From the NCBI GenBank assembly GCA_964247055.1, contig OZ176058.1, positions 496,001 to 560,000 on the forward strand: a stretch of 64,000 nt of DNA. Reading direction: 5' to 3'. The stretch is from Paragordius varius (lineage: Eukaryota; Nematomorpha). Within the stretch, counting starts at the first letter, position 1; the number at the start of each line of letters is the position of its first letter. Positions 26,538 to 39,400 of this stretch are shown piece after piece. The notes beneath the pieces are model-generated. The model saw nothing but the letters and a program-made list of their open reading frames with translations, made no database searches and was not told the origin of the DNA. A program made the translations under genes and the position numbers.

Positions 26538-29500
26538 TAATTTTATATACAAAAATATATATTAAAAAACCAAATTTTAAATAATATTTTTATATTTAAT
26601 TATTTTTTAATAAAATAAATTATTTTACTTTATGAAAAATAATTTATTTTTATTAAAAAAACCAAATTATAAATAATAAATTTTTATTATAAATTTAATT
26701 TTTTAATATAAATAAATTATTTTACTATATAAAAAATAAATTTACTTTTAAACTTCGTGTTTTATAATCGAATAAATGTAAGCTCTTTCTATATTTAACA
26801 TTTTTTTAAAAAAATAAAAATAATAAATTTATCTCTAAATAATAAAAAACTAAAAAATTTTAATTAAAAATATTTATTTTATGTAATAATTTAAATCTAA
26901 TTTAAAAATTCTAAATCTTATTTTTTATAAAAATAAATTATTAATTTAATTTATTTTTTAATAAAAATTTAATTTTAAAATTTTTTAACTCAGTTCCTTC
27001 TGATAGAATGAATGTAAGATATCATGCCACGTGGCTTGAAACCAAGAAATTTCAACAGCTGTTAATTCACTCTGGAAGGTTCGGTAAAAATGACGGGAAC
27101 TGAAAACACGTGACGAGATCAGCTGATTATTTAATAGAGTATAAGCTGATTTTTGGGAAGCATTTTCTTTGCTTAGACCCATTCTAATATATTATATATA
27201 TATATATATATATTATTAAAACATTTTAAAATTAAATAAAAATTAAAATAAAATAATTTGTATTTGTAAATTAATTTTTAAAAACTTTTGCAAAAATTGA
27301 TTCCTTAAATAAAGACGTATAATCTTATAAACCATTTACAATTCAAATTCACCACCCTAAAATAAATTATGTCTTTTGGGGCAGCTAAAACTCATCATAT
27401 TAATATGAAATATAGCTTTATGGCGCGCATAATTTATTATTTTTTCAGTATTATTTTGGAATTTTAAACGAAATTTCCTTTTTTAAAAATATTTAAAAAT
27501 ATATGTATTTTTTAATCTCAAAAAAAATATAATTTATTTTAGGGTGAATTGGAATTGTTTAAGTGTAAATTTAAATATAGTATATCAATATTTAATAAAC
27601 TATGTTATTAAAAGGACTAATTAAATAATTTGTATCCGAAAAAAATTTATTTAATAATAAAACGTGTAATATGGAGAATGAGCTGTTTTAGGATATAAAA
27701 GAATAGTTTTAATATATTTTATAAATTACTAAAATTTTAAAATAAGATATATTTCTTTATTTAAAATAAATTATGTGCAATATGTATCCTATTTTCTGTA
27801 TTTTACTATATATAATAATTAAAATAAGGATTAGTTTTATAATTTAAATTTAACTCATCCATTTATAAATTTTAGTCAATAAAAATTAAATTAGAATAAA
27901 TATTCTAAAATTAGATCAATTTACATAAATAAATTTTACTCCCAAATTTAATTCTTACAAATAAGACGTGTAATCTGGGGTGGGAACAGCTGTTTTTTGG
28001 TGAAACAATAAAAAACCCATACAATAATAAGCTTTTTTAACGAAAAAACTTAACAAAGTATATCGCAATTTTAATTTTATTAAAATTTAAACGTACAAAC
28101 GCTTAATTTTCGCGATAACAGCTGTATATTCAAAAACTATTTTATAATTCTTACTTATTCTAGAAATAATTTAAATTTTAATATTCTCAATTTTACATTT
28201 TTCAAATTTAATTCTTACAAATAAGACGCGTAATCTGAGGTGGGAACAGCTGTTTTGTGGTGAAACAACAGGAAAACCATTCTATGATACCCAAGTCCAC
28301 GGGGGAAAAATGGTCTAATGTAAGGTAACAGCTGTTGGCCCTCGCCATCACCTGTTTTGCATTCATTCATAAACTCATATGGGTGATTAAGATCAGCTGA
28401 TTTTTGTGGAAAAAATTTAACCCGTGAAGGTTTATCTGCGTGAGCTGGGATATTTGCACTTGAAAATTATATATAAAAAAATAAGTTTTATAAAACTTAA
28501 AAATATTTATTTAAATAGATTTTAAATAATTTTTGAATAATACGAAAAATTTCAATATTTTAAAATTAGCAAAATTTATTTAGAGTTAGAATTAAAAATT
28601 GATATTATTACATAAATACAATTAAATATATAGAAATTGATTAAAAATAATTTTGAAAAAGGCAAAACATCTAAAAAATTAAAAACCGTAACCTATTTCG
28701 AAGGGTTTTTATGAAACATGAAAAATTGATTAAATATTATATTCAAGAAAGAAATTTATAAAATATTATATAAGATAAAAATAATCTCTCATTTTTTATA
28801 TAAAAGTTTCCAAATTTTGGATAAAAATGAAATTTTTAAAAAATTACCATAGAAAATGCAATTTTTTTTATAAAATTAAATTTATACAAAAAAATCATTA
28901 TTTTTATTAAATATATATAAAAAATTATTCAATTTTTTTACAAAAATAGAAATATTAATTTTATTATTTTAAAAAAAATTTAAAAAACTAAATTCAATTT
29001 ATTTTATAATTCTCAAAAATAAAGACTTACACAAACCAATGTAACACTTCATTTCTGGGGTCATCAATAATACCCTGATCTGTTAAATCAAATTTATTCA
29101 TATCTGCTTGATATAATTTTTCTAATTGATCAGCTGATTTTCGAACAGCTGTTTTTCCAGTTTCCGCCATATGATTTTGTGTTTTGCCGTTAATAACAGC
29201 TGATAAGTTTGAAATATCAGCTGTGTTTCCAGTTTCAGCCATATGATTTTGTGTTTTTATGCCGTTAAAATCAGCTGGTAAGTTTAAATCACAAGCTGTG
29301 TTTTTGGTTGCTGTCATATGATTTTGTGCATTTCTGCTGTTAAAATCACCTGATTGACGATCAGCTGAGTTTAGCGTTTTTATAATATTAATTTTATTAT
29401 CGTTGTTTAAAAAGCGTGGTGGAACATTTAATTGTAGTTGTATGGAGGTGTTTGGGTTATCTAAACTATCTGTATATCTGAAAAAAAATTAAAAAATTAT

Positions 29501-32500
29501 TATAATAATTTTTTTTAATATTATTTAAAAAAATTATTTTAATTTTTTTTAAAAAATATATAATATTTTTTTAAAAAAATTTTATAATAATTTTTGAGAT
29601 TCATATTAAACCTTTGGAAAAATATTATAAATAATCAAATATCCACATTTTTTATATAAATATATAAAAATTAATATTATCAAAAATAATAATAAAAAAT
29701 CATTTTTTTAACAAAAAATCACCGAATTTAAAATTCAATTAATACAAATATATAAAAACAAATTATTAAAATCATATTTTTTAATATATTAATATTAAAT
29801 TAATTAATCTGTTATAAAATTAAAAAATTTAAAATATATTTGTAATTTTAAAAAAATATAAAATAAAATAAATCAAAAGACCTATAAAATATATTTAAAA
29901 TTAATTAAAAAAATTCTTTATTTTTATATTTGAAAAATTTAAAATTAAAAAATGAATTTCTTGATTAAAAAAATATTTTTTAATAAAAACTAAAAAAATT
30001 AAAACTTTATATAACACAAAAAAAATAATTTCTTAATAAAAATATAAATTTTTAATAAAAACTAAAAAAATTAAATTTTTTAAAAATAAAAATAAATATT
30101 TTTAATATAAATAAAATAAATTTAACAAATTAAATTTCTTGATTAAATAAAAAATTTTTAATATAAACTTAAAATATTAAATTAAATAATAAAAAAATAA
30201 ATTTTTAATAAAAACTTAAAAAATATAATTTTTCAAAAAAAACTAAAAAAATTAAAAAAATATAAACATTTAATAAAAACAAAAAAAATCATTTTTAATA
30301 AAAACTAAAAAAAAACATTTTTATATCATAAATAATTTTTAAATTTTTATTAATAAAAACAAAAAAAAACATTTTTTTAATAAAAACAAAAATAATCATT
30401 TTTTTTATATTTTAAATAATTTTTTTAAAATTTCAAAAAAATAATTAATAAAATAAATTTTTATTAAAAATATTTAAAATATATTATATAAAATCTATTT
30501 TTGTTGCAAAAAAAATTATAAAAAAAATAATTTTTTTCAAATAATTTAAAAAAAAAATATTTTTTTTAAAAAAATATTATAAAAATTAAAAATACCTTTT
30601 AACTGTATCATATCGTTCAATGTGTTTAACATTGCGTCGATCTAAACTATCAAAGGCGCCCCCTTTAATCAGCTGATCTGGCGTGTGATCATAAAAAGGG
30701 GATGGTAATACACTTATATTTTCAGTTTTTCTAAAAATTTATAATCAAAAAAAATAAATTAAAATAAATAAAATTCTTTAATTTTAAAATAAAATAGAAA
30801 AATATTCAAAAAATTAAAATATATATTATTAAAAATATTAAAAAATTAATATATTTTTAGTTTTTCTAGAAATTAAAAATAAATAAAATTAAATTATTTA
30901 AAAAATCAAAAAAAATCAATAAAAAAAATATAAAAAATTATTTGAAAATAAAATATATATTCAGATAAAATTATAAATAAATACATTAAAATATATATAA
31001 ATTAATATTAAAAATTAAAATATAATTATTTTCACTATTCTAATATTTTCAGAAAAAAATAAAAAAAATTAAAAAAAATATATTAAAAATAATTAAAATA
31101 AAATAAAAAAATTTAAAAATAGTAGATAAAAAAAATTCAAAAAAAATTATTTAATTTAATAAAAATAAAATATAAATAAATTAAAAGAAATTATGTGAAA
31201 ATAAATAAATTTAAATAAAAAAATAAAAATGAAAGGAAAAAAAAATAAAAAAATTAAAATAAATTAAAAAATAAGGATAGAAAAATATGAAAATAAATAA
31301 AAAAATTCAAAAAAAATATTTATAAATTTTAAAATAATTGATTCATTTTTAGAAAAATAAAATAAATTATTAAAAATTATTTAAAAAAATAAAAGTAAAG
31401 AAAATTACAATTATTAATTTTATTAAAATAAAATTTAATAATAAATTAAATTGAATAAAACTATTCTGAAACAATTTATTACATTAAAAATATATAAAAA
31501 ATTATTTAAATATAAATAATTTTATAAAATTTATCTGAAAATAAATAAATAAAAAAAAAATTTAAATAAAATAAATAATCATTTAAATATAGAAAAAATA
31601 TTTGAAAAATTAATATATTTATTAAATTTTATAAAAATAAAATATATATATTCAGAAAAAATTAAAAAAAATTAAATGAAAATAAAAAAATTTAATAAAA
31701 ATATTTAAAAATAACTTTTAAAATAATTAATTAATATTCAGAAAAATAAAATAATAAATAATTAAAAAATATTAAAAAATTAAAAAATAAAAAATATATA
31801 TAAAAAAATTAAAAAAAAAATTTAAAAATAATTAATATCAAAAATAATTAATTTATATTCAAAAATAAAATAAATTATTAAAAAAGAAAAAAAATTATTT
31901 GAAAATTAAAATTATTTAATTTTATTAAAATAAAATAGAAAAACATTTAAAAAATTAAAAAATATTAAAATTAATAAATTTATTTAATTAATATAAAATA
32001 GAAAAAAATTAAAATAAAATAAAAAATTTTTTAAAAATAAAAATTAAAAAAAAATATATTTAAAAATAGTTAATTTCAAAAATAATTAATTTATATTCAG
32101 AAATATAAAATAAAATAAATTATTAAAAATTATTTAAAAAAATAAAAGAAAAAAAATTATTTGAAAATTAAAATTATTTAATTTTACTAAATAAAATAAA
32201 AAATTTAAAAATTAAAAAAAATAAAAATATTAAAATTCAAAAAAAATCATAAATAGTTAATTTCAAAAATAATTAATTTATATTCAGAAAAATATAAATT
32301 ATTAAAAATTATTTAAAAATATAAAAGAAAAAAAATTATTTAAAAATTAAAATTATTTAATTTTATTAAAATAAAATAGAAAAATATTTAAAAAATTAAA
32401 AAATATAAAAATATCTTAATTTTAAAATTTAAAAATTTTAATATATTTTTACTGTGACGGTTTTTCCACAGTAATAGGCAAGCCAGGATCTAACGAAGTT

Positions 32501-33374
32501 AACAACAAAGTATAATATCCTAAATCAGGTGATCTGCGAGTCTTTATGTTTTTTTCGCTATTATTAATTAGCGAACAAGTCGCATATGGTGTTAATATTG
32601 TAATTTCTGGAGACTGAGAAGTCTAAAAATATTAAATAAAAATAAAATAATATTAACTCAATTTTAGAAATATTGTAAATTTGTAAGTTTTGAAAAATTA
32701 TAAAATTAATATTAAATATACCATTGAACAAATCAAATTCACCCTCGAACAATTCGAATTCACCTTTAAATTCACCTTAATTCAAATTTACCCTTGAATA
32801 ATTTAAATTTAACATTGAACAATTCAAATTTACCCTTAAAACAATTCAAATTTACCCTTGAACAATTCATATTCACCCTTAAACAATTTAAATTTACCTT
32901 TGAATAATTTAAATTTACCATTGAACAATTAAATTTACCCTTAAACAAATTTAATTCAAACTTGAACAATTCAAATTCAAATTCACCCTTAAACAATTTA
33001 CATCCTTGAACTATTTAAATTTACCCTCGAACAATTCAAAATCACCCTTGAACAATTCAAATTTACCCTCAAACAATTCAAATTCACCCTTGATCAAATC
33101 AAATTCGCATTATAAAAAATTATGTGTTTTTTTAAATTAAAAATTACCTATAATTATTTTGATATTTTTATGAAATGAAATTTTGTTTAAAATTAATGTA
33201 ATACTTAAAAATAATAAACTATGGGCCATAAGAAATATTTCAATAATGATAGTTATATTAGCTGCCCGAAAACACATAATTTATTTTTCAAGGGTGAATT
33301 TAAATTGTTCAAGGGTAAATTTGCATTATTTTAGGGTAATTTAAATTGTTCAAGAGTGAATTTAAATTGTAAAT

Positions 33375-33415
<41 letters not shown>

Positions 33416-36400
33416 ATTTAGTTTTCTGTAATTGATTCTTAAAAAACGAAGAATTTTAATTTTGATTAAAAACATATTATAGAAATTTTTTTGGGGTTTC
33501 TCTATTTTAGATTCTATAATTGTAAATTTCTTAGGGCTTTTAAAAAAATAAATTTTTGAGAATATTTATATTATTTAAAGAACAAGTCGCATATGGTAAA
33601 TATTTAATTTCTGATGATTGGGAAGTCTAAAAAAATTTTTAATTTTAAAAAATCAATTTTAATCTCAAAAGTTTTTTAAAAATATTTTTACTTTTTTTTA
33701 TCAAATGCAATAATTTACCTACAACACTAAAATAGAATAAAAATTTTATTTTTGGTAAAAAAATTAAAAAAAAGGATGGTTTTCGATTTTTAAGAAATTT
33801 AGGTTTAAAGCACAAGTCGTATACGGTATTAAAATTGTAATTACGGGTAACTGAGAAATATATATATTCGGAGTAAGATTATAATTTAATTTAAAGTTTT
33901 TTATTTTTTCGAATAATTTTATTTGATTAAATCTATATTCTAAGAAAATAATTTTCAGGGTAAAATTTAACTTTTTTTTTACAGAAATATCTAACGTTTA
34001 TTCTTCAATTAATTATCTTTAGGTAACTCAATGTTTTGATTGAGAGATGTATATTGATAACTTTACCATTTATATATTTTATTGCACATTTTTATTACCA
34101 TTTACAGTCAAAAATCACCCTAAAAATAATTTATGTGTTTTCTCACTAATATAACTCATTATTATAAAAATTATCTTTATAGCACAGTGTATTATTTTTT
34201 CAGTATAATTTGAATTTAAATAAAATTTAATTTTTTAAAAATATAGGTAATTTTTAATCTTAAAAAACATATAATTTATTTGAGGGGGAATTTGAATTGT
34301 TTTAAAGAATAGATTTATGTATCAGGATTCTCAGAGTGCTTTTAGTTTTGAGTTTTACAAATTTAAAAAAGTTATCTAGACTTTGTGGTATTAGCTTCAT
34401 ATAGAAAATTCACAAATTTTGAGCACAATATTTTGTGTTTACAAAAAATATCTTCATGAAATAAATATATATAGATATATATATCAGGATTTTCATAATG
34501 CATTTAGTTTTGGCTTTAAATGTTTTAGGATTTTTAAAAACGACTTTTGAGGTAGAGCTTTTATATTATATATCAAAATATATGCGCATATTATGTTAAA
34601 TAAAAAGTTTTGATTTAGTTTACTGACTATGATACAAGCATGTATCAGAATTCTCAGAGTGATTTGTGTATTAGATGAATTAAGAAATTTTTTTCTGGTG
34701 ATAACTTTATTGAAAATTCACAAAATTTGAGCAAAGTTAACCAAATAAATATTTTGGTTTGATTAAATAAATATATTTTGATAGATAAATGTATCAGGAT
34801 TCTCAATGCATTTAGTTTTGGGCTTTAAGTGATTAAAAATAAAAGCACTTTTATGGTTAAGCTTTTACAAAGATCAGAAAATTTGAGCAAATTAGGTTAA
34901 ATAAGTTTTTATATATTGACTATGATAGAAGTATGTATAAAAAATTTCAGAGTGTTTGGGGTTTTAACTTTAGAGAGTGAATTAAGAAATTATGACAGTT
35001 TTGTGGCATGATATTAGCTTCAGATCGAAAAATCACAAATTTTGAGCACATTACACTCGTTTACAAAAAAAATATTTTGATTAAATAATATATTTCGATA
35101 GATAAATATATAAGGATTCTTATAATGCATTCAGTTATGAGCTTTAAGTTATTTAGGAAAGTTAAGAACACTTTTGTGGTAAAGCTTTTATAAAAAATCA
35201 GAAAATTTGAGCAAATAATGGTAAACTAATAATTCATAAGTATACAAATTCTGATAAATTATATCAGAATTCTCAGGGTGCTTTTAATTTTTGAGCTTTA
35301 CGAGTAATTTAAGAAAGTTATTGACAGTTTTGTGGCATTAGCTTCAGATCAAAAAATCGCAAAATTTGCTCAAATTATGGTAAATAATTTTTTTGTAAAA
35401 ATACTTTTAATCTAAAAAATTCCATAAAAAAATACATCACGTTTTTATAAAACTTTATTTATTTGCAAAAAAGCAAAAAGAGGCGTTTCAATGTTGAAAT
35501 CTTTATATGTTCCGTATAGTTAACCTTAAAATGGATATAATATATATAATATATAAAAGCTTTAAAAATTAAAATTTCAAATTAGGGGAAAAATGTTATA
35601 TATCCGATAAATATTTTAAAATGATAAAACATTTACTTCAAAAATACATATTTTTTTAAAAAAAATATTTCAATGTTATTTATACTTTTTTTACTCTAAA
35701 TTCTTTTAAAAAAAAATAAATTTAAAAAAGTAAAAACCTCAAACGCATCCAATATATTTCCACGATATACAGGGGAGAAAACATATTTTTCATTATTTTT
35801 AATTTTATTAGAGTTTAGGCTATCAGCTGATTTCTTATTTGACGAGTTTAGATCAGCCAAGCTTTCTATTTCATTTGTAATTTGATTTGTGTTTTCGTTA
35901 TCAACTTTTTCAGTCGCTATAAATTAAAAAAATCAAATGTTTAGGAACTCTATAATATTATTTTTAAATGAATTGTTTTAGATCTCTATAAAATTTAAAA
36001 AAACAATTGTTTTATCATAAATCGTATTTTCAACAAAAAAAATTAATAGAAGAGCTATTAAATGTTTATGATTTTATCGTAAAACATATTTTAAACCAAA
36101 AAAATTAATAAAAGAGCTAATTAAATGTTTATAATTTTATTTTAACAATCAATTGTTTTAGAACTCTATAATTAAAAAAACCAATTGTTTTATTGTAAAC
36201 ATATTTTCAACAAATAAATTAATAAAAGAGCTAATTAAATTTTTATAAAGAGTTTATTGTTTTTATCTGTAATCATTTAATTTAATCATTTTTTGGGAAT
36301 ACTATTAATTTGGTAAAATTTTTAAGAACAAATAAATAATTTAATAATTTATCCAAAAAAATTCATTATTAGTTCAATATAACCATAAAACAATTGTTTC

Positions 36401-39400
36401 CTCGGTTTTTTAATTTTAGTTTTTTTAAAAAAATATTACTTAATTTAAAATGTATTGTTTAAAACAACTATTTTTATAATTCTTTAGTCTAAAACAATCA
36501 ATATACAATCTGTTTTGGTATTTTCCAATTCAAATTATAAAAAATATGATTTCAATTAAACTAATTATTCATAATTTTTTCAACTAAATGTGATATCTCA
36601 TAAAAAGTATTATTTCAATTAAACAAAGTAGACATATTTTTTAACTTAAAATCCATTAAATATTCATATCAAAAATCCAATATTGATTTCAAAAATCTAT
36701 ATCAAAAAACCAAAAAAGTAACAATATATAAACACATTCACCTATTTCCCCCTCTTTTCCCAATTCAATTTGTTCAAGATCACCTGATTTTTCCGATTGA
36801 CTATGTGAATATAAAATTTGCATAGGTACATGCGGATGAAATATATATTGACTTGAGGGGCAATTTTCATTTAAGGAATTAGAATTAGATTTAGAATTGT
36901 TTGAAAAAGCTGGGCCAAATATATCCCTATAAAGTCCGTAATGTTCAGCCAGGGCTTGAGTTTGCCCCACTTGGTTTCTACATGCTTTGATATTAATTTC
37001 AAATGTGGTTTTATCAGTTTTAATTTCAAAATTTTGATTTGTTTCATTAATTTTATTAACAACAACTTTACGAGTGTTTTCAAAATTATTATTGGCGTTG
37101 GTTTCAGTATTAATATTCTCAATATTCTTGTTGTTAATTTGATTTTCAGCATGAATGCATCTTTCAACACTGTCCAAATTGATGAGTACTATTTAATAAA
37201 ATTGATACCATTTTTAACTTTAGTAGTAAACATTTAAAATAAAATTAGGTTTTATAATATAAAATTTCCGGAAAACGTGTTAAATTATAGGAAAATTTTT
37301 AGTTTTAACAAGATAATTATCTTTAAGTTTTAAAATTATTCTCAATATTATTGATGATTTGATTTTCAGCATGAATGCATCTTTCAACACTGTTCAAATC
37401 GATAAGCACTATTGAAAAATAAAATTTCACAAAAAAAGTTTGAAATAATATTTTACAGGTAGTGATTTAATTAAAAATTCCTAATTTTAAACAGATTTTA
37501 ATAATTATAGTTTCAGTATTTATATTCTCAATATTGTAATTTGATTTTCGGCATGAATGCATCTTTCAACATTGTCCAAATTGATAAGCACTTTTGAAAA
37601 TATAAAATTTATTTATTTTTAAATAATTTCATTTTTAACTTCAATAGTGAACATTTAAAATAAAATTAGGATTTATAATACAAAATTTCCGGAAAACGTA
37701 TAAAATTAAGAGAATTTCTAGTTTTAACAAGATTTTAATCATTATATTCTCAATATTGATGAATTGATTTTCTGTGTGAATGCATCTTTCAACACTGTCC
37801 ATATTGATAAATACTATTGAAAAAATTATATAATTTTTATTTTAATAGTGAACATTAATGATTTCACTATCTGATTAAACTCGTCTTTTACAACTCTTCA
37901 AATCATTAAATTCTTTTACAGTGATTACAAGACTGTTTCATGATTTTCGCTTATATTCTCAATATAAATTATTCACTGCAAAAACGCACTTTATAACAAT
38001 TATATCAAATTGTTTCATAAAACGTATATATCTATTCTTTGTATTATTTTCATATAATTAGGTTCAAAAGCGGTTACATAATTGATTAATTATTGGAGTG
38101 AACGTGATTTCTAAATTTGATAAGTACTATAACAGTAAAAATTGAAATTATACGGACAAAATGTAAAAATATCTAAAAAAAATTTCTAAGGACAACCATA
38201 CTTTTTTAAACCTTAATTTATGCTATGAAAACATTTAATTACAATCGTAAAATAGATTATTGATTGTGTTACCAATTTACATTCCCATATTATATACTTG
38301 TAGTTTAAAACAATGAGTTATAATTAAAACTAATCAAGATTAAAAAGGGTATGGTTGTTTTTTTGAAAAATATAACTGATTGTTTTAAATTGCAAAATAT
38401 AAGAAATGTAAATTGCACAATCAATTATGTAGTTTACGAATGTATTTAATTATCTATGGTTGTATTTTTTAAAATATATTTATCTTTTTACTCTCACGTT
38501 TTGTCCTTATTATAATTTCAATATTTACTGTAAATACTAATTATATAAAGATATTATAGATGAATGCTAAAACACTTTATAACAGTTTCACATAAAGTAT
38601 TGCATGTTAAATCATATCTTTAAAACAATTTTACGGGTATAAAAAGATTTTAGCCCCTTCCTTGTTTATTATTTTAAGCTCCAAAAGTGTTTTAAGATTT
38701 CGCTTACATTAAAAAAGGTTAACTTAAGATTTTTGCGAGTCTGTTTATAGAGACTCAAGGTATAAGTTTTGGTTTTTTGGTTAAGAGTCATTTAGAAGAT
38801 TAATCGTATGTAATATCGAATTATCGCAAAATTAGCGGACATTATGATAAATCTAATTTTTGTGGTATAAGCTAGTTCATAAAATATTATTGATACAGTA
38901 TAAAATAATAAAAAAGCAAACATGTTTATCAATATTTTCTTTTACTTTAAATCGGCATCATCAAAATTAGATAGCTTATTTTTCAAAAAAATTAAAATAT
39001 TAATAGTATTCTAGCAATATTCCTTTCAAATATTAATCTGTTAAATTCGTTTCAAATTCAATAAGCTAACTCAATGGGACTCAAACAGCGGCCCTAAAAA
39101 AGCTTTTCCCTATTTTCGACATTTTAGAAATAAAATATTTTTACTTATTTTTCAAACATGAAAAAAATTTAAACAATCAACATTATTTTATCAATAATCC
39201 TATCATTCTTTTAAAATTCAAATTCAATTAGCTAACTCAGTGGTATTTAAACCGCGGCCATACAAAAAATTACCCTATTTTATTTTTTATCAATAATATC
39301 ACAATTAAATAGTTTAAAATTCAAAAAAAATCAAAAAATTAAACAATCAACATTATTTTATTAATTTTCCTTTTAAAGATTAACTTAATTTTTAAAGAAA

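Noticed and set aside
32772-32996. Minus-strand frame rich in FKGEFELF
   Set aside because: Same tandem unit in another MITE-B copy.
36871-37237. Open frames at 36871-37170 (minus) and 36941-37237 (plus)
   Set aside because: Both are shadows of mRpL38 exon 3 in other frames.
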